A stretch of 64,000 bases of DNA, from NCBI GenBank assembly GCA_963840565.1, contig CAWIZH010000003.1:366251-430250 (forward strand), given 5' to 3'. The translations under genes were made by a program, and so were the position numbers. The notes beneath the pieces are model-generated. The model was not told the origin of the DNA and did no database searches. It was given only the letters and a program-made list of their open reading frames with translations. This document shows, piece by piece, positions 1-8,376 of this stretch; the stretch's first letter is position 1, and every line of letters starts with the position of its first letter. This DNA comes from VRUE01 sp963840565 (GTDB taxonomy: Bacteria > Actinomycetota > Thermoleophilia > Solirubrobacterales > 70-9).

Positions 1-500
1 TCCAGCGCCGCTTCGGCGGCAAGGAGGCCTGTTTCGCGCAGGCCTACGAGATGGCGGTGGAGAGGATCTGCGCGGAAGTGCTCGAGGCGGCTCGGGGGGC
101 TGAGGGCTGGCGGGCGGGCTTCCGCGCCGCCTTGGCCAGGCTGCTGCGCAGCGTCGCCGAGCAGCCGCTGCTGGCGAAGGCGCTGCTGATCGAGGTGCGC
201 GCGGCGCGCGGCCAGGCCTGGGCCAAGCACCAGCAGGCGATCGAGCGGCTCGCCAAGGCCGTCGACTCGGCCCGCCAGGAGCGGGGCGCCACGCCCACCG
301 CGACCGCCCTCACCGCCCAGTTCGTCGTCGGCGCGGTCGAGGAAGCGATCTGCACCGAGATCGGTGCCGGCCGCACCGCCACGGTCGAGCGCCTCCTCCC
401 CGACCTCACCCACCTCGCCGTGCTCAACTACTTCGGCGAGGACGAGGCCTGGTTGGAGCTCGGCTCGCCGGAGCTTTCTCCAGTCGAACTCGGCGAGTGA
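1..500 (+). CDS. TetR-family regulator, 5' truncated
   Basis: The reading frame is open from the first bases of the window (frame beginning at base 3), so the gene starts outside it. The first residues seen, with GGKEACFAQAYE, match the end of a TetR helix-turn-helix domain, where a helix of the form FxGKxxCFxxAY closes the DNA-binding unit. The rest is an all-helical ligand-binding region ending in LLPDLTHLAVLNYFGED, the same C-terminal pattern as the four TetR genes that follow. TetR proteins are usually dimeric repressors released by a small ligand. The ligand and target are unknown. An internal ATG at 51 could be mistaken for the start but would remove most of the HTH. Confidence 0.85.
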   Translation, partial: QRRFGGKEACFAQAYEMAVERICAEVLEAARGAEGWRAGFRAALARLLRSVAEQPLLAKALLIEVRAARGQAWAKHQQAIERLAKAVDSARQERGATPTATALTAQFVVGAVEEAICTEIGAGRTATVERLLPDLTHLAVLNYFGEDEAWLELGSPELSPVELGE

Positions 501-506
501 CGCACG

Positions 507-764
507 TCAGAGCTGCGTGGCGATCAGCGCGATGATCCCGGTGAACCCGGCGAGGATGCCACCGGTTACGGTGATCATCGCCTGGTTCATGGTTCGTTGA
601 ATCGAGTCAAGGCGACCGTCGATCCGCTCGAGGTGACGGTCGACTTTGTCGAGACGCCGGTCGACCTCGCCGAATCGCCGGGCGACCTCCGCGAACCCCC
701 GGTCGACCTTGGCGTTCAGGGCGTCGAGGCGTCGGTCGGTCCATTCCTCTGTCATCAGCTCCAC
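507..764 (-). CDS. Small coiled-coil membrane protein
   Basis: An 85-residue protein. Residues 8-55 carry repeated heptads of the type DRRLDxVDRxLERID, strongly predicting a coiled coil, followed by one hydrophobic segment (about residues 64-83, GGILAGFTGIIALIATQL) that would anchor it in the membrane with the coiled coil outside the bilayer. I see no catalytic motif. Such DUF1640/hemolysin-XhlA-like proteins are common and poorly characterised. The start could be GTG at 764 or ATG at 755 (MTEEW). The gene ends 6 bases from the truncated TetR stop, so the two are convergent. A longer antisense frame over the same bases was discarded because this frame has a coherent coiled-coil plus membrane-segment pattern. 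Confidence 0.7.
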   Translation of the reverse strand: MELMTEEWTDRRLDALNAKVDRGFAEVARRFGEVDRRLDKVDRHLERIDGRLDSIQRTMNQAMITVTGGILAGFTGIIALIATQL

Positions 765-857
765 GATGATGACAGCCTAGAACGAAGTCTGTTGTCTGTG
801 GTGCGCAAATACAGACGGAAGTGAAAACTCTCGCACGCGACCTATGCGCGGGGGCGC

Positions 858-2219
858 TCAGTCCGGCTCCCGCGCCAACTCTGCCGCCTCGGCGCTGCCG
901 ACGTACGGGGTCAGGGTGAACTCGACCAGGTCGGGGAGCAGCTCCTCCAGCTCTTCGGCTTTGCCGGCGATGATGCGGCGGGAGATCAGCGAGACCATGC
1001 CGCCGACCAGGGCCTCCTCGGTGGTCGGCGAGAGGCGGGCGAGGACCTCGGGTGGGCGGCCCTCGCGGCCGCTCTGGAAGTAGGGGACGAAGCTCTGGAT
1101 CGCGGCGTCGTAGCGCTCGACCACGACCGGCCCGGCGACCAGCGCCTCGACCATGCAGAGGCGGGCCAGGCTCGGCTCGGCGGCGAGGAACTCGAGCATT
1201 GCGCCGATCCCGGCTTTGACCGCGTGGGGCCAGTCCTCGGCCCCCTCGAAGGCAGATGAGACGCGCTCGCGCAGCTCCGCCATCACCGTGTCGTAGGCGG
1301 CGACGAAGCACTCGTCCTTGCTCGAGAAATGCTCGTAGAAGGTGCGCCGCGAGACGGCGGCGTGGCGGGTGATGTGAGCGATCGTCGTCCCCGAGTAGCC
1401 GTTTTCGGCAATCGCCTCGGCGAGGCCGGCGATCAAGCGCTCGCGCTGGTTGTGGACGACGAACTCGCGCGGCAGGCCGTGGCGGCCGGGCGGAAGGCGC
1501 GCTAGCTCGGGCGGGTAATCCTCGGCAGGGACGTTGGTCCCGCCGGATTTACCGGGGGAAGATTTTTTAGCCACATCCCGACGATATCGCGCTGGCGGGT
1601 CGAAGCCACGTGCCAACTCCGCCAGCCCCGCCTCCACGCCTAGATAGGGCATTACCGCGGCAGACATCAATTGGGGTACGAGGGCCGGCAGCTCGTCGGC
1701 CTCGCCGCGTACCACCTTGGCGTAGACCTGGCCGTAGGCCGAGCCGGCCAGCGCCTCGGCGGTCGTGTGCGGGACCGACTCGGGATCGTCCATTTCGTTG
1801 CGGCCGGCATCGATCAGCGAGGCGATCACCCGCATCGTCATGTCGCGGCGGGCGCGGGCGGCGTCGCCGGCCGAGAGCACCTCGACCGCGAACGAGGCCC
1901 GGTTGGGATCGTGGCGCAGGTTGTCGACGATCTCGCAGGCGACGGCGCGGAGGCGGTCGGGCCATTCTTCCTGGCTGTTGAAGGCCTCCAGCATCTCCCT
2001 CATGCAGCCCTCGTTGATCTCCTGCCAGGCAGTCAGGAAGCAGTCGTACTTACCGCGGAAGTGGCGGTCGAAGGCGGGCCGGTCGAGACCGGCGCGGTCC
2101 AGGATCAGCTCGATCGTGGTCTCGGCATAGCCGCGCTCTGCGGCGATCTCGATCAGGGCCTCGACGATGCGCTCGCGCTCGGGACTGGCGGCGCGCTCGC
2201 GGGTCTCCAGGTCAAGCAC
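858..2219 (-). CDS. Tandem double TetR-family regulator
   Basis: A 453-residue protein, about twice the usual TetR length. It contains two complete TetR units: HTH 1 at about residues 14-62 (ERIVEALIEIAAERGYAETT ... FDRHFRGKYDCF), its ligand domain to about 215, a basic linker, then HTH 2 at about 258-310 (GYSGTTIAHITRHAAVSRRT ... YEHFSSKDECF) and a second ligand domain ending LLPDLVEFTLTPYVG. Two HTHs in one chain suggest a single-chain pseudo-dimer or a regulator reading two half-sites; that is inference. The GTG start at 2219 lies 33 bases downstream of the stop of the next TetR gene, so the two are probably co-transcribed leftward. The second unit resembles that neighbour (PPGRHxLPREF before the HTH), which points to local duplication and fusion. 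Confidence 0.88.
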   Translation of the reverse strand: MLDLETRERAASPERERIVEALIEIAAERGYAETTIELILDRAGLDRPAFDRHFRGKYDCFLTAWQEINEGCMREMLEAFNSQEEWPDRLRAVACEIVDNLRHDPNRASFAVEVLSAGDAARARRDMTMRVIASLIDAGRNEMDDPESVPHTTAEALAGSAYGQVYAKVVRGEADELPALVPQLMSAAVMPYLGVEAGLAELARGFDPPARYRRDVAKKSSPGKSGGTNVPAEDYPPELARLPPGRHGLPREFVVHNQRERLIAGLAEAIAENGYSGTTIAHITRHAAVSRRTFYEHFSSKDECFVAAYDTVMAELRERVSSAFEGAEDWPHAVKAGIGAMLEFLAAEPSLARLCMVEALVAGPVVVERYDAAIQSFVPYFQSGREGRPPEVLARLSPTTEEALVGGMVSLISRRIIAGKAEELEELLPDLVEFTLTPYVGSAEAAELAREPD

Positions 2220-2252
2220 TAGGTCATGGGACCTCCGATCCCTGCCCCTGGC

Positions 2253-2933
2253 TCAACCCGCAGTGGGTGTCGACGGTTGCTCGGCGGCGATCCGCTTAGC
2301 TGCCTCGGCGCCGAGGTACGGAGTAAGTGAGAACTCGACCAGCTCAGAGAGCAGGCTCTCGATCTGCTCGGCCTGTCCCATGATGATGCGCTGGTAGAGG
2401 ATCCAGAAGATGCCGCCGACGATCGTCTCCTCCAGCGTCGCCGGCAGCTCCTCGCCCTTCGAGGAGACCTTGCGGCCCATGCGGAAGAGCGGCACGAAGG
2501 CTTGGATCGAGCGCTCGTAGCGCTCCACCGCCGCCGGCCCGGCCGAGAGCGCCTCGACGATGCAGGTGCGAGCCAGCGCCGGCTCGGTGGCGACGTAATG
2601 GAGGAAGGCGGCGAGGCCGGAGTTGACCCGGGCCGGCCAGGTGTCGACCTTGCTGGCGGCATCGACGACGCGGCGCAGCGCCTCCTTGACCGCGAACTCC
2701 GAGGCGGCGAGGAAGCAGTCCTCCTTGGAGGAGAAATTCTCGTAGAAAGTGTTGCGGGCGATGCCGGCGCGGCGGACGATGTCGGCGACCGTGACGGCGC
2801 GGTAGCCCTTCTCCACTGTCTCCTCGGCAAGGGCGGCGATTATGCGGGCCCGCTGGTGCTGGGCGATGAACTCGCGGGGCAGCGGATGGCGACCCGGTGG
2901 CATTCTGGTCGCTTGGGGTGCACGGTCAGCCAC
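2253..2933 (-). CDS. TetR-family transcriptional regulator
   Basis: A TetR-family protein of about 226 residues. After the PPGRHPLPREF motif comes the HTH (GYRAVTVADIVRRAGIARNT, then FYENFSSKEDCF) and a ligand domain ending LLSELVEFSLTPYLGAEAA. I chose GTG at 2933 because a -10 TACTCT lies 7 bases upstream and a -35 TTGGAA 17 bp before that, implying a leaderless mRNA. A TTG at 2969 would extend the frame by 12 codons but would sit on the -35 box. It is the first gene of a leftward pair with the double TetR gene and is divergent from the TetR gene at 3050, a common arrangement for regulators controlling a shared intergenic operator. Confidence 0.87.
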   Translation of the reverse strand: MADRAPQATRMPPGRHPLPREFIAQHQRARIIAALAEETVEKGYRAVTVADIVRRAGIARNTFYENFSSKEDCFLAASEFAVKEALRRVVDAASKVDTWPARVNSGLAAFLHYVATEPALARTCIVEALSAGPAAVERYERSIQAFVPLFRMGRKVSSKGEELPATLEETIVGGIFWILYQRIIMGQAEQIESLLSELVEFSLTPYLGAEAAKRIAAEQPSTPTAG

Positions 2934-2940
2934 GAACGCC

Positions 2941-2969
2941 AGAGTACCCCTATGGGTATCGGATTCCAA
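2941..2969 (-). promoter_or_regulatory. Leaderless promoter of TetR gene with operator-like repeat
   Basis: On the minus strand, -35 TTGGAA (2969-2964), a 17-bp spacer and -10 TACTCT (2946-2941) are followed after 7 bases by GTG at 2933. The spacer contains the inverted repeat TACCC-ATAG-GGGTA, placed where a TetR dimer would block RNA polymerase. Operator function is inferred from position only. Confidence 0.6.
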
Positions 2970-3049
2970 GCTGGACGTATTGACCAGATACCGCTACAGT
3001 ACCGGACTCCAGACAACCCGTTCCCTTGATCAAGCAGAGGAAAGGTCAG

Positions 3050-3742
3050 ATGGGAAAGCAGGCCGCACCCAAGGTCCAGGCAGGGGCCGAAGGGACCGGC
3101 GCAACGGGGAAGGTTTACCCCGAAGCTCCCGCACTCAGACTGGTGAGTTCCCCGAAGCGTCAGAAGATCCTCGAGGGAATGCTCGAGGTGGTCGGCAGCA
3201 ACGGTTACGACGCGGCATCCGTGCGTATGGTGCTGGATCTAACCGGCCTCTACCGGCAGGCGTTCTACGACGAGTTCGCCGACGTCGATGCTTGTTACCT
3301 GGAGGCATTCGACTTCGGCGTGGCGCGTTTGGAAGCCGTTGCGCGCGCCGCCGGGGCCGCCGAGGAGAGCTGGCAGGGCCAGCTTCGCGCCGGCCTCAGC
3401 GCCCTGCTTGCGCTGCTTGACGCCGACCCGGATCTGGGCCGCGCCCTGATCGTCGAGGTGCACGCGGCGGGCCCTGAGGCGCTGAAAAGACGCTCCGAGG
3501 CGATGAAACGGGTCACCGATTTCATCGATTCGGCGCGTCACGCCTCCGCGGGCGCCGGATCGCCGCCGGCGATCGCGGCGGAGGGGATCGTCGCCGGCAT
3601 GCACGCCGTGGTCCACGCCAGGCTGGCGACCGGCGAGGAGGGCGGCTTCCGCGAGCTGCTGCCCGAGTTCATGTACTTCGCCGTACTGCCCTATTTCGGC
3701 GCCGAGATGGCCGCCGCCGAGATGCAGGCCGCTAAAGCCTGA
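3050..3742 (+). CDS. TetR-family transcriptional regulator
   Basis: A protein of about 230 residues with the HTH near residues 40-85 (NGYDAASVRMVLDLTGLYRQ, then FYDEFADVDACYLEAF) and a ligand domain ending LLPEFMYFAVLPYFGAEMAA, the signature shared by all TetR proteins of this cluster. The ATG at 3050 is preferred because AGAGGAAAGG lies just upstream (3036-3045); a TTG at 3026 would add 8 codons without a ribosome site. A possible promoter is TGGACG (2972-2977), 17 bp, TACAGT (2995-3000). It is divergent from the TetR gene ending at 2253 and overlaps the convergent sugar dehydrogenase by 11 bases. Ligand and targets are unknown. Confidence 0.87.
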   Translation: MGKQAAPKVQAGAEGTGATGKVYPEAPALRLVSSPKRQKILEGMLEVVGSNGYDAASVRMVLDLTGLYRQAFYDEFADVDACYLEAFDFGVARLEAVARAAGAAEESWQGQLRAGLSALLALLDADPDLGRALIVEVHAAGPEALKRRSEAMKRVTDFIDSARHASAGAGSPPAIAAEGIVAGMHAVVHARLATGEEGGFRELLPEFMYFAVLPYFGAEMAAAEMQAAKA

Positions 3743-4979
3743 CCAGGTTCTTCGCCTCGATCCCCCGCGTGACTCCGCGGAAGTCGACCACCAGCGCCGC
3801 GGCGGAGACGACCTCCTCGTAGTCGAGCTCGGGGTGGGCGGTGACGATCGCGGCGACGTCGGCCGCGGCCAGGGCCTCGGCGAGGCCGGCCGAGCTCAGA
3901 TCCAGTTCCGGCAGCCGCGGGACGTGGGGGTCGTGGTAGGAGACGTCGCCTCCGAGCGCGCGCAGCCGCGCCGCGATCTTCAGCGCCGGTGACTCGCGGG
4001 TGTCGCCGACGCCAGCCTTGTAGCTGACCCCGAGCAGGAGGATCTTGGAGCCGTTGACGGGCTTGCCTGCATCGTTGAGGGCGCGCTCGATCCGCTCGAC
4101 GCAGTAGGCCGGCTGGGTCTGGTTGACCTTGCCGGCGAGCTCGACGAACTCGGGGTAGAAGTCGTGCTCGCGGGCCTTGAAGGCGAGGTAGAAGGGGTCG
4201 ACGGGGAGACAGTGTCCACCCATGCCGGGGCCGGGCTCGAAGCGCATGAAGCCGAAGGGCTTGGTCGCCGCTGCGTCGACCACCTCCCAGACGTCGATGC
4301 CAAGCCGGTCGCAGAGCTGGGCGAGCTCGTTGACGAGGGCGATGTTGACCGAGCGGAAGATGTTCTCCAACAGCTTCGAGAGCTCCGCCGCCTCCGGGCT
4401 GGAGAGGACGACGACCTCGTCGCAGATCAACTCGTAGAGCTCACGGGCGCGCTCGGCGCAGGCGGGGGTCAGGCCGCCGACCAGCTTTGGGGTCGTGCGC
4501 ACGGTGTAGTCGGTGCGACCGGGGTCGATCCGCTCCGGCGAGAAGGCGAGGTGGAAGTCGCGGCCGGCGGAGAGGCCGGACTCCTCGAGGATCGGCAACA
4601 GGCGCTCGCGGGTGGTGCCGGGGTAGGTGGTCGACTCCAGGACGACCAGCTGCTCGGGCTGCAGCACCTGCGAGAGCGCCGTCGCCGAGTCGAGCAGGTA
4701 AGTGAGGTCGGGCTCGCGCGAGCCGGTCAGCGGCGTCGGCACGCAGATGATCAGCGCTTCGCAGGAGGCCAGGTCCGCCGGGTTGGCGGTCGCCCGCAGG
4801 CGCTCGGCGAGCGGGCTGAGGGTGGCGTCGGCGATGTCCTCGATATGGCTGCGGCCGGCGTTGACGCCCTCGACCTTGCGCTGGTCGGAGTCGAGGCCGA
4901 CCAGCTCGTGCCCGGCCTCGGCAAAAGCGACGGCGAGCGGCAAACCGACGTATCCGAGCCCCACGATGCCGATCTTCAT
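3732..4979 (-). CDS. Nucleotide-sugar dehydrogenase (UDP-GlcNAc/ManNAc 6-dehydrogenase type)
   Basis: A 415-residue NAD-dependent enzyme that oxidises C6 of a UDP-sugar to a uronate for surface polysaccharide. The Rossmann motif GLGYVGLPLA is at residues 7-16; ESTTYPGTT and AFSPERIDPG follow. The catalytic cysteine is about residue 256, in GMGGHCLPVDPFYL, the form typical of WbpA/WecC enzymes rather than classical UDP-glucose dehydrogenase (GFGGSC). The C-terminal domain contains LGVSYKAGVGDTRESPALKI. ATG at 4979 (MKIGIVGLG) is the natural start; the frame upstream is open but has no family similarity. It probably supplies precursor to the polysaccharide locus at 10-22 kb. The exact substrate cannot be fixed from sequence. 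Confidence 0.9.
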   Translation of the reverse strand: MKIGIVGLGYVGLPLAVAFAEAGHELVGLDSDQRKVEGVNAGRSHIEDIADATLSPLAERLRATANPADLASCEALIICVPTPLTGSREPDLTYLLDSATALSQVLQPEQLVVLESTTYPGTTRERLLPILEESGLSAGRDFHLAFSPERIDPGRTDYTVRTTPKLVGGLTPACAERARELYELICDEVVVLSSPEAAELSKLLENIFRSVNIALVNELAQLCDRLGIDVWEVVDAAATKPFGFMRFEPGPGMGGHCLPVDPFYLAFKAREHDFYPEFVELAGKVNQTQPAYCVERIERALNDAGKPVNGSKILLLGVSYKAGVGDTRESPALKIAARLRALGGDVSYHDPHVPRLPELDLSSAGLAEALAAADVAAIVTAHPELDYEEVVSAAALVVDFRGVTRGIEAKNLVRL

Positions 4980-5053
4980 TGCCGCAGTGTAGGTGCCGCG
5001 GAGGAGCGGTTGGACAGCCTGGCCAGGCCTGGGCGATCGGCTGCGAGAAGGGG

Positions 5054-5083
5054 TTGGACAGGGCGCAAGCACTGCCCTACTGT
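5054..5083 (+). promoter_or_regulatory. Promoter of TetR gene at 5091
   Basis: -35 TTGGAC (5054-5059), 18 bp, -10 TACTGT (5078-5083). The predicted transcript start falls at or next to the GTG at 5091, so the mRNA would be leaderless. Just upstream is a perfect 12-bp palindrome GCCTGGCCAGGC (5017-5028), a possible operator. Confidence 0.55.
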
Positions 5084-5090
5084 GAATTGC

Positions 5091-5765
5091 GTGGATTCGC
5101 CATCGACTTCGAATCCAGAGAGCCTCCCCGGCGGACGCCAGGGCTTGCCGCGGGCCTACCTGGTGCGCTCCCAGCGCGAGCGGTTGCTGGAGGCGATGCT
5201 GCGGGTCGCGGCGGCGAAGGGCTACGAGGCGACCACGGTCACCGACGTGATCGAGGTCGCCGGCGTTTCGCGCGAGACCTTCGAGGAGATGTTCGGCGAC
5301 AAGCCGACCTGCTTCCTCGAGGCCTACGACGCCGTCTTCGACGTGCTCGTCGCCCACGTCACCGCGGCGTTCGAGTCGGCGACGGGAGAGCCCTGGCCGG
5401 AGCGGATTGCGGTTGGCCTGCGCGCCCTGGTCGAGCTGCTCGCGACCGAGGCCGACATCGCCCGCCTCTCGATGGTCGAGGTGACCGCCGCGGGCGATGA
5501 CGCCCGGGCGCGCTACCGCGCCGCGCTGGCCCGCTTCACCCCCTTCCTCGAGGAAGGGCGCGAGTACTCCAGCCAGGTAGAGGAGCTGCCGGCCGACACG
5601 GCCCGCTTCGCAATCGGCGGCGCCACCTCGATGATCTTCGACGAGATCCGCGCCGGCCGCGGGCCCGAGCTGAAGCGCATCCTTCCCGACCTCGTCTTCG
5701 CCGTGCTGATGCCCTACCTCGGCCCCGAGGCGGCCGAGGACGAGATGCGCCGCGTTACCAGCTAG
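5091..5765 (+). CDS. TetR-family transcriptional regulator
   Basis: A 224-residue protein. The segment GGRQGLPRAYLVRSQRERLL precedes the HTH (GYEATTVTDVIEVAGVSRET, then FEEMFGDKPTCFLEAYDAVF). The ligand domain ends ILPDLVFAVLMPYLGPEAA, as in the other cluster members. GTG at 5091 (VDSPSTS) was chosen because a promoter ends 7 bases upstream; GTG at 5082 is an in-frame alternative. The frame stays open upstream through the antisense of the dehydrogenase, but that part is not coding. It is divergent from the dehydrogenase (111 bases between starts), so it could regulate it; that is inference. Confidence 0.87.
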   Translation: MDSPSTSNPESLPGGRQGLPRAYLVRSQRERLLEAMLRVAAAKGYEATTVTDVIEVAGVSRETFEEMFGDKPTCFLEAYDAVFDVLVAHVTAAFESATGEPWPERIAVGLRALVELLATEADIARLSMVEVTAAGDDARARYRAALARFTPFLEEGREYSSQVEELPADTARFAIGGATSMIFDEIRAGRGPELKRILPDLVFAVLMPYLGPEAAEDEMRRVTS

Positions 5766-5768
5766 GCC

Positions 5769-6521
5769 TCAGACACCCTCGCCGTGGCGGCCGGCTCCAT
5801 CGGCGAAGCGCTTGGCGCCGGTGACAGCGACGTGGAGGGTCTCGCGGCCCAGCTTGTGCTCCAGGGCGATCCCCTCGGCGAGGGGCAGGCCGAAGCCCTC
5901 GATCGCGGCGCGGCGGTCGGCCAGCATCGTCTCCTGCGGGAAGGCAGCGATCCGCTCGGCCAGCTCCAGCGCCCGCTCGAGGTGCTTGCCCGGCGCGACG
6001 ATCTCGTTGACGAGACCGATCCGCAGCGCCTCCTCGGCCTCTACCGGGCGGCCGGTGAGGATCAGGTCCAGCGCTCGGCCCATGCCGACGATGCGGGGCA
6101 GGCGCTGGGTGCCGCCGTCGACGAGGGGCACGCCCCAGCGGCGCTCGAAGAGGCCGAAGGTGGAGCCGGGCGTGGCGATCCGCAGGTCGCACCAGAGCGC
6201 CAGCTCCACCCCACCCGCCAGGCACCAGCCGTCGACCGCGGCGATCGCCGGCTTGGCCGGGGTGAGCCGGGTCGGCCCCATCGGGCCGTGCGGATGGTCG
6301 ACGTCGAGATCCATCGCCTTCAGGTCGGCACCGGCGCAGAAAGCCTGGCCACCGGCGCCGGTGAGGACGAGCACGCGAGCGCCCTCGTCGGCCTCGAAGT
6401 CGTTCAATCCCCGGCGGAATGCGTCAGCCGCGGCGGCGTCGATCGCGTTGCGCCGCTCGGGACGATCGATCGTGAGGACGGCAGCCGCACCGACGCGCTC
6501 GTAACGAAGCTCCCCGCTCAT
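5769..6521 (-). CDS. Enoyl-CoA hydratase/isomerase family protein
   Basis: A 250-residue crotonase-fold protein. The oxyanion-hole segments are AFCAGADLKAMD (about 60-71) and GGVELALWCDLRIA (about 101-114), followed by FGLFERRWGVPLVDGGTQRL. These enzymes hydrate or isomerise acyl-CoA thioesters in fatty-acid or aromatic degradation. Substrate cannot be told from sequence, and the second catalytic region is atypical (GVPLVDGG rather than GxxPGxGG), so isomerase or another crotonase chemistry is possible. The gene stands alone and its stop is 3 bases from the stop of the convergent TetR gene. A -10 TACCCT lies 7 bases upstream of the ATG (6534-6529), implying a leaderless transcript. Confidence 0.88.
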   Translation of the reverse strand: MSGELRYERVGAAAVLTIDRPERRNAIDAAAADAFRRGLNDFEADEGARVLVLTGAGGQAFCAGADLKAMDLDVDHPHGPMGPTRLTPAKPAIAAVDGWCLAGGVELALWCDLRIATPGSTFGLFERRWGVPLVDGGTQRLPRIVGMGRALDLILTGRPVEAEEALRIGLVNEIVAPGKHLERALELAERIAAFPQETMLADRRAAIEGFGLPLAEGIALEHKLGRETLHVAVTGAKRFADGAGRHGEGV

Positions 6522-6545
6522 CGAGCAAAGGGTATGGGAGTGGGC

Positions 6546-6588
6546 GGGCTAGTTGTTGGAGTTACTCACGGGGCACCCAACAACGCCC
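6546..6588. repeat. Inverted repeat upstream of enoyl-CoA hydratase
   Basis: GGGC (6546-6549) plus GTTGTTGG (6552-6559) pair with CCAACAAC (6577-6584) plus GCCC (6585-6588); the left side has a two-base TA bulge. The loop is 17 bases. It lies just upstream of the minus-strand promoter and may be an operator or RNA hairpin. Confidence 0.55.
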
Positions 6589-6676
6589 GACTCCCGAACT
6601 GCGTCCCGGCACGCGCGGCGATCGAGGGCAGGTGCTCGACGGCCGGACCCGGACGCTAGGCGCCGTCCCGGACGCT

Positions 6677-6720
6677 GACTTCGCCTTTAGGCGTACATAT
6701 GGACTACAAAAGGCGAAGTC
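6677..6720. repeat. Perfect 12-bp inverted repeat
   Basis: GACTTCGCCTTT (6677-6688) and AAAGGCGAAGTC (6709-6720) are exact reverse complements separated by 20 bases. No T-run follows on either strand, so it is not a standard intrinsic terminator. It could be an operator or a simple relative of the structured repeats described elsewhere in the window. Confidence 0.6.
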
Positions 6721-6972
6721 ACCGTTTGAGCGCACAAAAAATGCGACCGGTGGTGACGCTCGGTTGCCTGCCGCGTGCGTAGCCTTCGCACACTGAAGCT
6801 CGTCGCGCCACCTTCGAGACGTGCTCCGCTTGGCTTCCGCGGACCGCGTCTCTCCCAGTCGCAAAGCAAACGTAGCGCGACCTTCGCGGCGGCGCCAGGG
6901 GGGCGACGAAAACGTTCCCGCAAACTGCGTGGAATTGGCGCGTCCGAGGGGGACGTATACGGTCCCGGCGGG

Positions 6973-8376
6973 ATGAGCGACGGTCTCGAGGCGTCCCGGA
7001 GAAGGGCGCGGCGCAACGTTGTGCTGACGGCGGCTATCGCCGGACTCGGCGGGCTGCTCTTCGGCTACGACACCGGTGTCATCGCCGGGGCGCTGCTCTT
7101 CATCAAGGGCGACTTCGACCTCGGCAGCTTCGCCCAGGGACTGGTCGTCGCCGCGGTGCCGATCGGTGCCGTCGCCGGGGCGGGTTTCGCCGGCCCGGCC
7201 GCCGACCGCTACGGGCGGCGACTGATGATCCTGCTTGCAGCCGCGGTCTTCATCGTCGGCGCCCTGGCCAGCGCCGCCGCGCCGGGCGTCGAGGTGTTGG
7301 TGGCGGCCCGGATCGTGATCGGCGTCGCGATTGGCCTCGCCTCCGCCGCCGCCCCGGTCTACATCTCCGAGGTGGCGCCGCCGGAGAGCCGCGGCCGCCT
7401 GGTCAGCTTCTTTCAGCTGGCGGTGACGATCGGCATCCTCGTCGCCTATCTGGTCGGCCTTGCCTTCGACCACACGGAAGGCTGGCGCTGGATGCTCGGG
7501 CTCGGCTGCGTGCCGGCGCTGGCGCTCGGCTTCGGCATGCTGCGGATGCCGCAGAGCCCGCGCTGGCTGGTGATGAGCGGCGACGACTTCGCCGCGCGGG
7601 CGACGCTGGCGAAGATCCGCGTCGACGATCCGGACACGATCGACCGCGAGCTGGAGGAGATCAAGGACAGCCTCGACGAGAAGCCGGGGGCCTGGAGCGA
7701 GCTGCTGCAGCCAGTCGTGAAAGCGGCCTTGGTCGTCGGCGTCGGGCTGGCGATCCTGCAGCAGGTGACCGGGATCAACACGGTCATCTACTACGCGCCG
7801 ACGATCGTCGAATTCACCGGGGTCAACTCGTCGGCGGGCTCGATCCTGGCCGCGGTCGGGGTCGGCGTGATCAACGTCGGCTTCACCCTGCTGGCGCTGC
7901 GCCTGCTCGACCGGGCGGGGCGGCGGACACTGCTCTTTATCGGCGTCACCGGGATGTCGATCTCGCTCTTCGCCCTCGGCGGCGCCTTCAAGATCGCCGG
8001 CGGTGGCAGCACCCTTGCCTCGGCGATCGCGATCGGCAGCCTGATGGCCTACGTCGCCTCCTTCGCGATCAGCCTCGGGCCGATCTTCTGGCTGCTCAAC
8101 GCCGAGATCTACCCGCTCAGCGTGCGCAGCAAGGCCGCCGGGGTGGGCACGATGGCCAACTGGACCTTCAACTTCATCGTCTCGCTCACCTTCCTGCTGC
8201 TGATCGAAGCGCTGGGACGCTCCGGCGCCTTCTGGTTCTACGGCGTGATCGGCCTCTTCACGCTCGCCTTCTGCTGGAAGCTCGTGCCGGAGACCAAGGG
8301 CAAGCGGCTCGAGGACATCGAGGCGATCTTCCAAGCCCGGGTGGACGGACAGGCTCCAGCACCCCCTTCCACTTAA
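6973..8376 (+). CDS. Sugar porter family MFS transporter
   Basis: A 467-residue inner-membrane sugar:H+ symporter of the XylE/GalP/IolT type. It has 12 predicted membrane segments; the family signatures are GYDTGVIAGALLFIK near residue 27, DRYGRR after TM2, PQSPRWL before the central loop, QQVTGINTVIYYAPTI in TM7 and PETKGKRLEDIE after TM12. The substrate could be a hexose, pentose or inositol. ATG at 6973 (MSDGLEA) puts a short cytoplasmic N-terminus before TM1; an upstream open extension looks non-coding. The last codons (PAPPST) and the TAA stop at 8374-8376 come from a structured repeat (A1), so the native C-terminus may have been altered by that element. Confidence 0.92.
   Translation: MSDGLEASRRRARRNVVLTAAIAGLGGLLFGYDTGVIAGALLFIKGDFDLGSFAQGLVVAAVPIGAVAGAGFAGPAADRYGRRLMILLAAAVFIVGALASAAAPGVEVLVAARIVIGVAIGLASAAAPVYISEVAPPESRGRLVSFFQLAVTIGILVAYLVGLAFDHTEGWRWMLGLGCVPALALGFGMLRMPQSPRWLVMSGDDFAARATLAKIRVDDPDTIDRELEEIKDSLDEKPGAWSELLQPVVKAALVVGVGLAILQQVTGINTVIYYAPTIVEFTGVNSSAGSILAAVGVGVINVGFTLLALRLLDRAGRRTLLFIGVTGMSISLFALGGAFKIAGGGSTLASAIAIGSLMAYVASFAISLGPIFWLLNAEIYPLSVRSKAAGVGTMANWTFNFIVSLTFLLLIEALGRSGAFWFYGVIGLFTLAFCWKLVPETKGKRLEDIEAIFQARVDGQAPAPPST

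Larger units (their letters stand above)
6522..6972. other. Intergenic region with inverted repeats, no convincing gene
   Basis: About 450 bases between two divergent genes. It holds the enoyl-CoA hydratase promoter, two clear inverted repeats (6546-6588 and 6677-6720, listed separately) and a further structured stretch around 6800-6890 with nested pairings (GAGACG/CGTCTC, CCGC/GCGG). Open frames here have no recognisable protein features. A weak TATACG hexamer (6956-6961) could be the -10 for the transporter. Confidence 0.5.

Noticed and set aside
3026..3049. TTG start for the TetR gene at 3050
   Set aside because: A clear purine-rich ribosome site sits between TTG 3026 and ATG 3050, correctly spaced for the ATG.
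4164..5090. Long N-terminal extension of the TetR gene at 5091
   Set aside because: It runs antisense through the sugar dehydrogenase; a promoter lies directly before GTG 5091.
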